A stretch of 64,000 nucleotides of DNA, taken from positions 62,001-126,000 of the forward strand of contig JALNQF010000028.1 in NCBI GenBank assembly GCA_028456385.1, given 5' to 3'. The position numbers and the translations under genes were made by a program. Positions 22,259 through 32,961 of the stretch are shown here, in pieces (within the stretch, counting starts at the first letter, position 1; each line of letters begins with the position of its first letter). Source of the stretch: Ophiosphaerella korrae (Eukaryota; Ascomycota; Dothideomycetes; Pleosporales; Phaeosphaeriaceae). The notes beneath the pieces are model-generated. The model was not told the DNA's origin, made no database searches, and worked only from the letters and a program-made list of their open reading frames with translations.

Positions 22259-25200
22259 CTACTTACTCCCCTTGTCTCCATATAGCCATTTCCTAATACC
22301 GATACGAATAGCCAAGATCGCTAGTACTGCGAAGGAAATAGCGCTGGCAGCGGTGGATACATAGAACGTGCTAGTTATTGCTTGATTGAGAACGTTTACA
22401 GCCCCTTTAAGAGATTCTCCGAAAAGTTTCTCCCTGAAGTTAGTTGCACCGCTGTGTAGTATGAGCAATTCATACATGTTTGGTTCAGTGCCTGATAGAC
22501 TACGCGAAACCCGGCCTGTAAGCACAGCCTGAGCAATTGTTATTCCAAGTGAGCCCCCAAAGTTCCTTGAGGATGTTGTAATGGCGCTGCAGTGCATGTT
22601 CTCCTCGAAATTGGCGCTTGATTCCACAGCACACGACTTGAACTGGGTCACAACCTGGGTCACAACCTGGGTCACAACCTGGGTCACAACCTGGGGCACA
22701 GAGATGCCTGCACCGATGCTGAAGAGTATCTCGAGTCCAATAATTGTGGCTAGGTTGGTTGAAGCCCCAAATTCGGATGAAATACCAGATGCCAGTGCTA
22801 GGGATACTAACGAGACAGCAATAGTGTAAGATCCCCATCTTTTGATTTTCTTATAGGCCATAACATAAGTTTCTGAGAAGATAAATATAACGAGATGCGT
22901 TGTTCCTAGTGGTAGGAGCAAGACTCCAGTTCTGAGATAAGAGGAGCTGCGGATAGCTCTTAACCAGGTCGCTAGATCAAGTCAGCTAAAGGAAAATGAT
23001 TCCAAGAATGAAACTTACGGAAGAAGTGATAGAAGGGATAGAAGCTGGCACCCTGCATCAAACTGTAGAATGTACAAAGCCCATATTTTTGGTTGAAGTG
23101 ACGTAAGGGGTGTGTTTTGGCTGGTCTTATCCTGCATAAGACCAAGAAGACGGTCCCAAAGAGCGCCATAAAGCCTGAAATTATGGCTAGTACATGCCCA
23201 GGTCCGATGACTAAATAATAGATCGTAAAATGTAGACAAAGCAAGAACAAACTGCCAGACAAAAATGTAATCATACACAGTAGTGTTTCTGGTCGATTTC
23301 TTAGTGCAAATAGAGCAGTATCAGTAGAAAATGAGCATGCTAGCATTTCTCGATGCTGGAGTATGCAGCCCAGTGCCCATACAAAGCTTATCGCTAATAG
23401 ACCTAGGTGAAGCAGGAAAACCGTTCGCCATCCCATAGTGGAGGATAGCCGTTCCATAATTATAGCTGCAATCCTAGGATTGGTCAGTTTTGCTCAATTC
23501 TTTGCAGGCGGCCACTTACATGAGGTAAAAAAGTCGAAATAGTCCATCGTGGAACGCCATGATGCGTCGAACCCAAGTCTGGATTCTTGGGGAAAAGATT
23601 TTGAGGATAAGCGAGATGCCTATCTGTAATCCAGCTGTACCTACACCATTTAGTACTCTCCCTAGGAGAACACCGAATCTACTAGTAATGAAGCAACAAC
23701 AGAGATCGCCAGTTGCAGAGATTATAAGGTTAGCAAGTAGCAAAATTCCAAGGCCCCTCTCATCCCATGTTCTGTAGAATAAAAGGTACACTGCAGGGAA
23801 AAGTAAATAGGCCGTGGCATGGGCGAGAAGATGAGTACTCCCATACCAACCCATCAAAATCATCGAGTTGAAGTCATCGGTAATGGCTGGCATAAGGACT
23901 GGGAAGATTGATAAATCCTATATAATTTAGCGCTCGATTGAGAAGTTGAAACTGTATATCCAAGCAATGACTTACGAGAGAATTGGCAGTGGATATTGCT
24001 AAAATCATCACCCATATTCCCAACGGCATGTTTCTGAGCCTGAACTCGCTCCTTGGTAATTCATCTGCGAATTCTGAGTCTGCTTTAATTTCATTTTCTC
24101 CTGATATTTCATGCATAGACTGCAGCGATTTTCTTGCTGTATCCACGGAGATTTCAGAGGGGAGTCTTGCTGGGTCAGTGGTTGGAATGCCACTTTTTTC
24201 TAATACCTTGATCTTCACAGACTTCATCAGAGCTTTGGAACAGATTTCTTTGATGTTTGCAAACACAGAAGTGATGGGTATCATATGCGCGTATGGTTCA
24301 GTGTCGTAGGCGGCCGTGATAACACCAAGCAGTGCATCATTTTCCACAACCCACGTGCCGGAAGTTCCTAGAGCTGTTTCCCTAAGTTAGCTTTAGGCAA
24401 GCAACTATTTTTTATATTTTTAAAGCTTTGCAAGATGATGAAAATGAGCGAACTAGGATAGGCTTACCCAATGGTTCATCCAGCTGAATTTTCCGGGTTT
24501 CCCAGAAGCCATTCTCGTCAATGAAGCAGCTATCACCGCTCAAGAGGCGGCCGTTTATAGTGGATTTGGGACCAAGAAGTTTCACAGCTCTCGCATCTAG
24601 ATTGTTTGAAATTCTTTCTACTACCTGGGAGTCGGACGTGGTCCAGTACACGTTGGGCCCAGGTCGATTATCGGGAATAGTGATCTTCAGCAATGCGAAG
24701 TCGCATTGGTTTGTCATATCTCCATATTGATATGCACCATAATAAGCAGCATATAAAGTTGCGGACCACCATGACTCAACATGCCAACTTGGTGATGGCT
24801 TGGAGTTCGGTTGACTTGATGCCTTATCGCTTTCGTGTTGAAAAATACCATGGGCTGTTGTCAAGCCATAAACTCCGCCATCGAAAGACACAAGGCCTCC
24901 AAGGGTGCACGTACGAATAGCTCCACCTGGGAGGTGTAGCTGAACTTGAACTCCACAAGGCGAGCGTTTCCACGCTTGTACCCATATTTTTATACCGGTA
25001 TAAATTTTATCTTGGCTCCTGCCGGGCTCACAAGCTAGGACGCCTGATCCTGTAGATTGAACAGGTTTGATCTCATCAGACATGTTTTGTGAGAAATATT
25101 TAGATCCTTGTAAAGTGTCCCATGGTATCACTTTCAGATTTGAGGCATGGCGTGGGGCAAGCTGTGTAACGTGAACTGGAAATCGCAGTGCATGCCTAAT

Positions 25201-26283
25201 ATCTTTTACAGCTTTTTGGACAGCTTTTTGACAAGGCTTACTTCCACATCGTATCCATATTGTGGGTTCTAGAAATACTGTGCGGCGCCCCGGGCCACTC
25301 TTGCCAGACATATAAAGTTCTGGCTCGATAGTACGTTCCGCCACGGTCAAAGATGGCGGTAGCGAATTAATGACTCCTATAATATTCGCCACAAGACGAG
25401 GTCGTATCCTTCGGCACCATTCCATTTGTAGCTCTTTTGGTGGGGGTAGTTGGTGTAGTTTCCCAACGAATATTCCATCTTCTGGGCTGTATATTTCGAT
25501 TGAGTCGATGGACCTTGATATGGGACTTTGAAGGTCTGCTTCTTTTGAGGTTTTTTTGACGGTTGGTGCAATAATATTTTGAGCAGGTATGAATTCTGTG
25601 TCGAGACTGAGTATCTCATAGGAAGTAGATGGTGCCGCTTCTTCGAAAGAGTTTGTATTATCTATGACTCTATTCTCGGTCGTAGGCGAGAGGGGGCCAT
25701 GTTTAGCAATCCCACTAGGTGCCACGTCCGGAGTGATTACATGCTGAGGCAGAAAGGGTTCAGTATTATCGCTTATAGGATGATTAGATGCTTGTGTTTG
25801 CAGGCTTTGGTTTCTGAACCGTCTCCAAAACAGCAGCTTCAGTATTGGGTTCGAATTGACTTTAGTAACCGCTTGTGAGCGTTGTAATTCCACAAATACC
25901 TGTGGAGTGGCTTCTTCGTCACCGGAAGTAGAAAGGTCCAATTGATATGCATGAGGAGTGTCTCTACTTTGTGCGGTGCCTCCTAAGGACCGCCCAGACG
26001 GACTCTCTGATAGTGAGACTGATCCGAAGGTTCCATCCAATGAAATGGCACTATCAATAGATTCAGCTGGACGCAGAGATCCCCTACGTAGGGACTTTGT
26101 GATATGTTTCCAAAACCCGTGATCTGTAGTGGGGCGAGGCTGAGGCACAGGAACAGTTGGATCATGCCTCGGAACCTCGCAGTCAGGGCTGAGAAGATCC
26201 AGGATCTGGCGAAGTTGAATAGGACGCTCTGAAGAAGAAGTGGGAATGAGAGCAGACACTTCCATGAGTAAGAATGACTTCAT
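22259..26283 (-). CDS. Trypsin-like peptidase domain fused to a DHA2-type MFS transporter
   Basis: Five exons, 26283..24468, 24367..23976, 23917..23520, 23473..23019 and 22971..22259, keep one frame for 1257 residues with good GT-AG sites at all four introns. Residues 1-~450 are a Ser-rich, low-complexity region plus a conserved-looking segment. Residues ~450-660 look like a chymotrypsin-fold peptidase: H478 in LTTAHGIF, D528 in CDFALLK and S608 in GTSGTWV, with triad spacing as in the S1 family. The GTSGTWV block is created by splicing. After a ~55-residue hydrophilic linker the chain continues at ~715 into an MFS transporter. Its blocks include ITDDFNSMILMGWYGSTHLL, GRVLNGVGTAGLQIGISLI, FFPTWLRAI and SRNFGGSLGITIAQAVLTGR. 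MFS motif A is degenerate, so transport is uncertain. No stop or promoter separates the halves. Alternatively these could be two genes misjoined, or a deletion-made fusion. Confidence 0.72.
22641..22700. repeat. 12-bp tandem repeat inside the MFS coding region
   Basis: Four to five direct copies of AACCTGGGTCAC lie in the last exon of the MFS part. The unit is a multiple of three, so on the coding (minus) strand it reads as repeated VVTQ units directly after GISVPQ. The insertion falls in or beside a predicted transmembrane helix. It keeps frame and suggests recent slippage expansion. Confidence 0.9.
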
Positions 26284-26498
26284 GAGAGCTGTGTAATTGT
26301 GTAAAGGTTGGGTGGGGCTAGAATTCTAAGGGTGTCTACCTACAGCTTGGTCTCGATTTAGCGCCCACCACTTAGGCACCAAGGCTTCCTTGACCTGAGC
26401 CTTGCTCCGCCACAGTGCTCTCTATTTCTTTCTCAACTGAGACTTCAGTAACTCAGCAGTAACTCACCATATAGTACGTTTTCGTTCCTCAGCACAAA
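26284..26498. promoter_or_regulatory. 215-bp bidirectional promoter of the peptidase-MFS gene and its neighbour
   Basis: This spacer separates the two divergent start codons. It contains short repeated CAGTAACTCA-type words near 26445-26465. No TATA box was recognised. Confidence 0.4.
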
Positions 26499-27584
26499 AT
26501 GCTAACTTCAAGTAATTTCTTCGACAAGGCTGTGGTGCAGGGGCTCAGGGCGTTTGATGAGCAACAAAGGTTTGAACTGGTGGGAAAGCTCTGGCCTGCC
26601 AAAAGCTCAAGTCATAGCACATTCGACGATCCATCTTGCAGGGTAATAATAGAGCACATCGCACGCGAGTTGGATCAAGTTCGATACCATCGGGACCTCT
26701 TTGCTGCCCAGGATTTCGATGCGACGTTTGCCATTATTGAGACTCTTCGTCAAAACACATCGGTTATATACGAGGATTTGATTGGTAGTCTACTTCTTCG
26801 TTTTCCGGGTACTACAATCGATGCTATCCGCCGCTCAGTTGAAATTTCAGTCAGGTTGTGGCTGACGATCAACATCCATACTTTCGATATTTTTGTCGGA
26901 CCCATATCTGCAGGTGAAAATCCACTTGATTGGGCAAGAGATTGCTCTTTGGAGCAGGTAATTCGAGGCTATTTTGGCCGCCGCGTCCAGCTCCAGCGTC
27001 ACAGGCAGACAACAAGATTTGACCCAGCCTTCACCGCAACGTACTTGGTGAACATTTGTGGAATGAGGATACGCTGGACGGATGATATCGCGGCACATTT
27101 GGCTTTCGAACACCAAAATTGCGTGTTGACAGTGTATCGACACAAAGCGTGTCTCCTCAGTCTTTTAGACACATCCCAGAGTGTTCCAATCCCAACAGAT
27201 GTACTTGAAGAGATGTTAGATACCATGGATTTATTGTTCCCTCCTTGGAACTCGGATACGAAACAACTCTTGCTGAAGGAGGGCCAACCGTCTATTTATA
27301 CACTGGGATGTCGCAGGGGCAGCTTAATTTTCGACACGGCACATTACCAGTATTTTGGAGGGCAGCTGGAGCAGCTTATGGAAGCATTTGGCAAAACTCT
27401 CCGAACATGGAAGCAGCTTGCTCTAGATCGCAGGAATAAGCTCGAATGGTCCGCTTTCTGGGTTACCGTAATGGTCGCCTTCTTAACTCTGGTCAGCATA
27501 CCCTGCAACATCATTCAAGCAACGTATACCATTAAAGCATACAACGCAGCTCTGGCGCAAGGTATAAATACGCAAAATACATGA
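26499..27584 (+). CDS. Fungal protein of unknown function with C-terminal membrane anchor
   Basis: An intronless frame of 361 residues from ATG 26499. I do not recognise a named domain. The N-terminal half is predicted helical. A block near 115-125 (RLWLTINIH) is followed by VNICGMRIRWTDDIAAHL, VYRHKACLLSLL, TWKQLALDRRNKLEW, and then one strongly hydrophobic segment (~318-340, AFWVTVMVAFLTLVSIPCNII). The short tail ends in QNT. From memory, proteins with this RNKLEW-FWVTVMVA ending are common in Dothideomycetes as hypothetical proteins. The gene is divergent from the peptidase-MFS gene and shares its promoter region, so co-expression is plausible. No function is assigned. Confidence 0.75.
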   Translation: MLTSSNFFDKAVVQGLRAFDEQQRFELVGKLWPAKSSSHSTFDDPSCRVIIEHIARELDQVRYHRDLFAAQDFDATFAIIETLRQNTSVIYEDLIGSLLLRFPGTTIDAIRRSVEISVRLWLTINIHTFDIFVGPISAGENPLDWARDCSLEQVIRGYFGRRVQLQRHRQTTRFDPAFTATYLVNICGMRIRWTDDIAAHLAFEHQNCVLTVYRHKACLLSLLDTSQSVPIPTDVLEEMLDTMDLLFPPWNSDTKQLLLKEGQPSIYTLGCRRGSLIFDTAHYQYFGGQLEQLMEAFGKTLRTWKQLALDRRNKLEWSAFWVTVMVAFLTLVSIPCNIIQATYTIKAYNAALAQGINTQNT

Positions 27585-28300
27585 CTTTAGTGACCTCCTC
27601 AGTCAGCAATACATTGCGCTTCATTTAAATCCGGTCTAATTTGAAGCGCACAGAAGCCCTGCACAATGCAACAATACCCGTATGACTGCATTATATCGTT
27701 TTACGCGACAGCGCAAATTGGCACAAGAAAATTTGATAATGGTGGAGGGAGAGCAGGTGAAGTCCAAATGGTGGCATGCTGGGCACACGCAAATTCCATC
27801 TTTGTTACGGCAGTTACAGCAGTCTTGGAAGCAGCAAGAGCAATTGTCATTATGAAAATGAGCAGATACCTCATATTACAGGGGCCCAAATGAAAATATC
27901 CCGAAACTCCGAAAAAAAAGTATGTAGTGTCTTGGACTGCGAATTGTTTCATTCATACTCTTCGGAAAGAATAAGTATATCTGATGTCAAGAAAAGATGT
28001 ATCTAGGTATTAATGATTGCAATGATGATTGATGCTATTTTCCATATTCGATAAGGATGATACACATTCAAGTATAATACTTCAGATGTCGTTTGCTATT
28101 GTGATTCCCCAAATATTTCGCAACCAAGAGGCAGCAAGCCTCCCAAATGTTCTTCCATAACAACTTTTCGTTTCAGCCAGCAATAAATATCATCCTTGAG
28201 ACCGTCTGATCTTATATTTTCATGAGCCTTTGTCGCCATGAAATTGAAGATTCAAATCGACTTACCTATTAACAATCTCACCTAACATACAAACATTTTA

Positions 28301-28459
28301 TCAACCGCGGCATACAGCCTCACAAACCTGGCCCCCATTGCCGCCATAGAAACGATTCCAACCATAGTAGCCAGCGCCGTGATCGAGTGCGGTAACAAGA
28401 CGTTCATAATTATGAGTAGCAGCGCAGTAGTTGGAAGAATGTGCAACACTACACAGGGT
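28301..28459 (-). pseudogene. Possible terminal exon or remnant of a small Cys-rich secreted protein
   Basis: A 52-codon frame opens directly after a possible acceptor (GGTAG at 28460-28464). It reads TLCSVAHSSNYCAATHNYE and onward to a Gly-rich GGNGGQVCEAVCRG before tandem stops. Four Cys, several Tyr/Trp/Gly and fungal-looking codon choice suggest the end of a small secreted Cys-rich protein. No signal-peptide exon in frame was found. The first ATG downstream of the TATA-like box (28517) reads a different frame without a hydrophobic stretch. A second minus frame over the same bases encodes a hydrophobic peptide, so chance is possible. Confidence 0.3.
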
Positions 28460-28583
28460 CTACCTTCGAATTAATAAGTTGCGTGCTTCTTTGAGTTGGG
28501 TCAAGGTCGTCTGACATAAGTTGAGAGTAAGATAGTTAAGGTTGTGTTATGTGAGATGGAATCTGAGTACGTTTGGCCTAACG

Positions 28584-28592
28584 CTATTTATA
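28584..28592 (-). promoter_or_regulatory. TATA-like box upstream of the Cys-rich remnant
   Basis: The minus strand reads CTATAAATAG here. About 30-70 bp downstream comes a C/A-rich, T-poor stretch resembling the 5' leader of strongly expressed fungal genes, then an ATG at 28517. Spacing fits a core promoter. That it is used is inference. Confidence 0.35.
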
Positions 28593-28765
28593 GGCACGTC
28601 CATAACTCATATCCAAGAAGACTATGATCAGACAGACGACTAGAGGGAAATCTATCAGTCGTGGACCTCATCTAAACGCGTTTTGCAAAAGATATTGACA
28701 CCTATTACCTAAAATACTACCTACCCATATCTATGCTACGATCTATCATTACGTCAAGAATAACA

Positions 28766-30512
28766 TCAGATATCCACTAATGTCTTCCTTGCATTCCTTG
28801 CATTCCCTGCATTCCCCTCACCATCCTCCAAAATTTCATGAACCTTCATATCTAAACCAACCCAAAACTTTCTGCCCCGCCACTCCACAGTGACGCCACC
28901 CCAAAATGCAATGACCCAAATAGGCAGCGCAGACACTTCGCGTCCCAACCACGCGAAGAAAAACTCCTTGAAGGATCTGCGCGCACCATCGAGGAGGCTT
29001 GGTTCGGCAGGCGTCTTGTCGCCCAAGAGAGGCTGTAGAGACTCCGCATGGTGGTAAGCATGGCTTGAGCGCTGCGGCAAGACGAAGTCGGGTGTGTCTG
29101 CGTCAATTTCGATTGTCTTTGCGCAATGTAGAAGGAGGTATTGGACGTAGTCTACTGAACACCAAATGCTCATGTTGATGAACCAGATGAGGAAGAAGGA
29201 GAGCCATGTTGGGGGTATCCCAATGCGTGCAAAAAACGGTAGGGTGGTCAAGGCATAGGCGCCGTACAGACTGCAGAGAATGCTTTCTGTGCCGGGCTCG
29301 ACGAGTGTTGCTAGCGTAACCGTAAATTTCCTCACTCGAAGCCAGCGGATGCGGCGGTCCATGTATGCTAGCACGGGTGTGTGGCTGATGGGTTGGAAGC
29401 AGAAGTCACCGAACAGCATGGCATGTTTGCCCCAAGACACTTGCTCTTCGTTTGGCAAAGAGTGGTAGCCGGGTTTTTCGAACGCTTGAGGTTGCTTCCA
29501 TAATGCGTCTCCAATCAAATGATCCTCACAGATATTGTCGGAGAAGAAGTCAATACCAGGTGCGCGCTCGGGGTTGGAAGAGGTGATATAGTTGAGTTGT
29601 GAGCGGCGGAACATGGTGCTTTTGCCGATGATGCAAGGCGCCACGGCGACGGTATTGATAGCGTTGTAGAATTTAGCGTGTGAGGATGACAAGAAAGATT
29701 CGTCGAGACGTCCACCCCCACGCTGCAGAAGCCGTCGTAGAGTGCTGTTGGTGTGATTGCGTGGATCTGAGGATGTACTTGCTGCAATGTCTCTTGCAGT
29801 AATGTCGTCCTCTATTCGTGCACCAAGCAAATCTCTACGTTCCTCAATAGTCATACCTTGAGCGTCCATATCTACAGCTACGGGGGTCTGGTGCACGAAC
29901 TTGTACTTGATCTTCTTCTTGCCGTCAGCGCTCGCGTTGTATCCGCAGAGCAGATCGACAAAACGACCACACACGCCTTTGCCGGCCCAGACATTGCAAT
30001 CGAGCACCCATACAATATCACCTTTTGCCTCCCTGTATGCCCGGCTCATATTGCGGATCTTGGGATTCGGCCCTAGTGCATTCTTGTTCTTCAGCAATAG
30101 TGGATCCTCCTCTTCCACTAGAATCCTCACGTCAACATGTTGAAAGTCTCGGCAAAGGCGCTCAAGAATGGGAAAAGCGGGGTCCGAGCGCGATGACACG
30201 CAGAAAACGGTATCGATCTTGTTTCTGGGATACGTCTGGCGAAGACTTGCGGCGAGACATTCATATAGACGCGGCTCAAGGCCCTTGACGGGGCGAATGA
30301 CGGTAACGTGAGGCACTTCGTATTCCTTGAGTGTTGTGGTACATATCGCTGATTGGGGCCGTCTCCAGTTGTATCGAAATCTGCAACGGATGAGTCGGGA
30401 CGCGGCGACGAAGCAGATTGACTCCTTACAGTTGTGTAAATCCGATAGCGCACACACACCACACCACGACAAACCAGATCAGGCAGCCGATAGCAATAAT
30501 GATGCGCGACAT
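28766..30512 (-). CDS. GCS1: Ceramide glucosyltransferase / glucosylceramide synthase (GT21)
   Basis: Exons 30512..30430 and 30380..28766 give 565 residues. The intron (GTAAGG donor, TGCAG acceptor) joins GFTQL to FRYNWRRP. The N-terminus is a transmembrane segment (IIIAIGCLIWFVVVWCVCAIG). The GT21 motifs appear in order: VIRPVKGLEP, CVSSRSDPA, WVLDCNV, DFFSDNICEDH and the processive-type RRIRW. More hydrophobic segments follow towards the C-terminus, ending in a low-complexity tail. The enzyme transfers glucose from UDP-glucose to ceramide at the ER/Golgi. Fungal glucosylceramides support hyphal growth and virulence in several species. An in-frame ATG at 30554 would add 14 residues. I prefer 30512 because it puts the membrane anchor at the very start, as in the family. 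Confidence 0.9.
28786..28815. repeat. Short GCATTCC(T/C)T direct repeats at the end of GCS1
   Basis: Three near-identical 9-10-bp units in the final codons of the glucosylceramide synthase gene encode GNAGNARNAR on the minus strand. This is a small slippage repeat in a disordered tail. Confidence 0.7.
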
Positions 30513-31003
30513 GGAGACATTGTCCGTCTCGAACCCGTGAGCGAGCGCGCGCATGCGCAAAACGTATGCCAAGGGGCTACAAACGTGGGATGATTTTGGT
30601 AGCTCGGAGGTGTGCGGAGTTTGGAAGCTGCGAAACGTGTAGGCGCTAGTGGAGAGAGTTGATATCAATGTATCTGTGCAAGCACATTACGAATTAATGG
30701 ATCAGGCGAAAAGCATGCTTAATAATCTTTGTAGATTAGTTTGCTTTGCTGTGACATTTTTCCGTACTCTGCTCATCTTCATCGCGGGGCTTTCCAACCT
30801 TCACCGTGCTTTGTGAGGCTCCCATTTGGCGTTTGAAAACGTTATAGCGCTCGGCCTGAAATCCAAAAGTTCAACGTGATAGATTAGAGTAAAATAATGA
30901 CTGCCTGTTCAAGAATAAGCACCTAAATATCCAATGCAACGCTAAATGCAACAATTTCCAATCACACTCCACACTCTCAAACGATACCGAGACTATCATG
31001 AAG
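30513..31003. other. Intergenic between GCS1 and RTT109
   Basis: About 490 bp. It contains the GCS1 promoter and the RTT109 3' flank, A/T-rich towards RTT109. No gene seen. Confidence 0.4.
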
Positions 31004-32743
31004 CTATCTAGTTTTGGGCTTTTTCCGTACCAAACCCGCTGTGAGCGTATTGACCGAGGCATCAGGAGCAGACGTAGGTTCAGTCTTGACCTTTTTCCTA
31101 ATTAAACCTGATTCGAGTTCCTGAATATTTTGAGCAAGGTTCAAGTTTGTCGATGTTGCCTCTACGGTAGTATCTGGTTTTCGCTTCTTTCGCACACCCA
31201 TTACGGCAACAGGTGTGGCGCCATTCATGGCAGGAGATATAGTCACACTCTCTTTCCTCCCAGTCACTGTCCATCCCCAATCCTTCACTCCTCCAAGTAC
31301 AGCAATTTCTTCTTTCCACCGCTTTGTAGCCTTGATTGATGAAGCGCGAGTGCTGAAGTTTTGGTGGATTAAGATCTCATGGGCTCGGTTGTAATTTTTG
31401 GTCGTGAAGCATATGTCTCCTCGAGAATTAGTGGGCCATTTGTAGTACGGGCTATTCTCTGGAACATGTTTGGAGGCTAGGGTGCTCGAGGCACTTGAAG
31501 TTGTCGATAGGTTTGACGAGGTCTGTTTGATCCGTGGCAGCCTCAATGGAATGGGGCCATATTCAAATTTCGATTTTACCTTGCGTTTGACGATCTTTTT
31601 CTTCCTTGGTATGCGTATGCTCTCCCGGTGAGAAGTCTGCGGGTTAGACTGTAATACTGACTGTTGCGAAAGCTCATCCTCAACTTCTTCAGAGATTGAG
31701 GGTTGTGATGGGCTGATGACCACCCAAATAAATCCTACAATTCTACCAGAGGAGCACTCTTGGCGGAACGCCATAAATTCCCAGAATTGATCCAAAGTCT
31801 TGACACTCTTCCATATGCCACTACTCCTCGAGGGTGTACCACCGTCAGCTACCATAGCATCTGTGCCACGGTCAGGTAGCTCCTCATCGAGTTCACTAAG
31901 AAATCTCGCCTTGGGGTCATCGGGAAAATGTGGAACAAGGCAGCGTGGAGGTGCGGCTGGGTGCGGCGCGATTCGTAGGAGTGGGTGTGTGGTGGCCCAT
32001 CGTCGAGGCACATTGGGTATTATCGATGGCGGTGTGTAGCGTAGCGTGTCATACGGCTCGAAGCCTGGGATGACTAGGTAGCCTTTGGCTGTCGCATCCA
32101 ACAGCAGTTCAGGTGTATCACTGTTTGCGCCTGAGCTCTCTGCTAGCCGTTCAGGGAAGGGCTTTTGCTCTTCTTCGGCCTTGTACTGCCAAATGAGTGG
32201 GTCCAACACCTTGCACCACCACTTTACTAGTCCTCTATCATCGAGTACATGCTTGTTCTTATTATCAATGCTTCCTGGGAAGAGGTATTGGTCCTGCGCC
32301 CTCGCAAACAATGACACCACCAGCTTCTTGCCCTCCCTCTGTCGCTCTTTGGCTAGCCAAGACACAAAAATTCCACATATGACCTTGAGAGGAGATCCGG
32401 ATTGTGACCGAGGTAGTTGTAGCTCCGAAAGATATCCAGTCGAGTCAGCCTTGGATATAAAGATAGTGGTGAGATTACAGGTAGTGTATATCAAGGCTTC
32501 AATGGCGAGAATGAGAAGCTCGGCCGGCAGCTTGGAGCTTGAAGGGGCTTCTGCTGTTATCGAGGCGGCTAGCAGATGAGATTCGCAGTACGTTCGTTCG
32601 GGCTTTGCATTGGGTGGCGCGGAGAATAGGGCGGAGGATCTGGTCGGCGGTGTGGAGTAGTGATAGAAGGTGAAGGGCACATCTTTGGGCAACTGCTCAG
32701 CCAAAAGATGTTTCAAAAGCTGGGCTGAATCAGGATTCGCCAT
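31004..32743 (-). CDS. RTT109: Histone H3-K56 acetyltransferase Rtt109
   Basis: An intronless frame of 579 residues. The frame extends upstream without an ATG, so the start is ATG 32743 (MANPDSAQ). Fungal Rtt109 blocks are clear: PFTFYHYSTPP, CGIFVSWLAKERQREGK, VVSLFARAQDQYLFPGS, KHVLDDRGLVKWWCKVLDP and GYLVIPGFEPYDTLRY. A further block is DQFWEFMAFRQECSSGRIVGF in two parts. The C-terminal third is basic and Ser-rich with KRKVKSKF and repeated VRKKPK/IRKKVK motifs, probably nuclear localisation signals. Rtt109 acetylates H3 K56 (with Vps75/Asf1) on newly made histones during S phase and is specific to fungi. H3K56ac promotes CAF-1 binding, and the CAF-1 large subunit lies 16 kb away in this window. 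Confidence 0.93.
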   Translation of the reverse strand: MANPDSAQLLKHLLAEQLPKDVPFTFYHYSTPPTRSSALFSAPPNAKPERTYCESHLLAASITAEAPSSSKLPAELLILAIEALIYTTCNLTTIFISKADSTGYLSELQLPRSQSGSPLKVICGIFVSWLAKERQREGKKLVVSLFARAQDQYLFPGSIDNKNKHVLDDRGLVKWWCKVLDPLIWQYKAEEEQKPFPERLAESSGANSDTPELLLDATAKGYLVIPGFEPYDTLRYTPPSIIPNVPRRWATTHPLLRIAPHPAAPPRCLVPHFPDDPKARFLSELDEELPDRGTDAMVADGGTPSRSSGIWKSVKTLDQFWEFMAFRQECSSGRIVGFIWVVISPSQPSISEEVEDELSQQSVLQSNPQTSHRESIRIPRKKKIVKRKVKSKFEYGPIPLRLPRIKQTSSNLSTTSSASSTLASKHVPENSPYYKWPTNSRGDICFTTKNYNRAHEILIHQNFSTRASSIKATKRWKEEIAVLGGVKDWGWTVTGRKESVTISPAMNGATPVAVMGVRKKRKPDTTVEATSTNLNLAQNIQELESGLIRKKVKTEPTSAPDASVNTLTAGLVRKKPKTR

Positions 32744-32961
32744 ATCGGCGTAAGAAGAGAGCAAGACTGACTGATGGTTTTACGCGTGCGAGCACTTGCC
32801 ATTGGGAGTTGGATACCGCGTTGGTGCTAGCCCCTTTTGGTATGGCACGATGTCAAAGCCGCAACTTTTCGAACTAGGTGAAGTTCACTGAACAGCCAGG
32901 CCTATCTTCGCCCCACCGCCCGAAGGCTATTTGGCTATTACCTCGCATCCCGATAGCTTAA
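32744..32961. promoter_or_regulatory. 218-bp shared promoter, RTT109/MRPL15
   Basis: A short spacer between divergent start codons. No recognised motif beyond general C-rich stretches. Confidence 0.4.

Larger units (their letters stand above)
27585..28765. other. A/T-rich intergenic region with a small-protein fragment
   Basis: About 1.2 kb. The first 700 bp shows nothing supportable. A Cys-rich reading frame (28301-28459, minus) and an upstream TATA-like box (28584-28592) are described separately. The rest is the 3' flank of the glucosylceramide synthase gene. Confidence 0.4.

Noticed and set aside
24412..24470. Stop codon after exon 1 taken as the end of a separate peptidase gene
   Set aside because: That frame would lack the catalytic Ser block. 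The GTAAGC donor at 24467 and the CTAG acceptor at 24368 restore GTSGTWV in frame, so the stop lies inside an intron.
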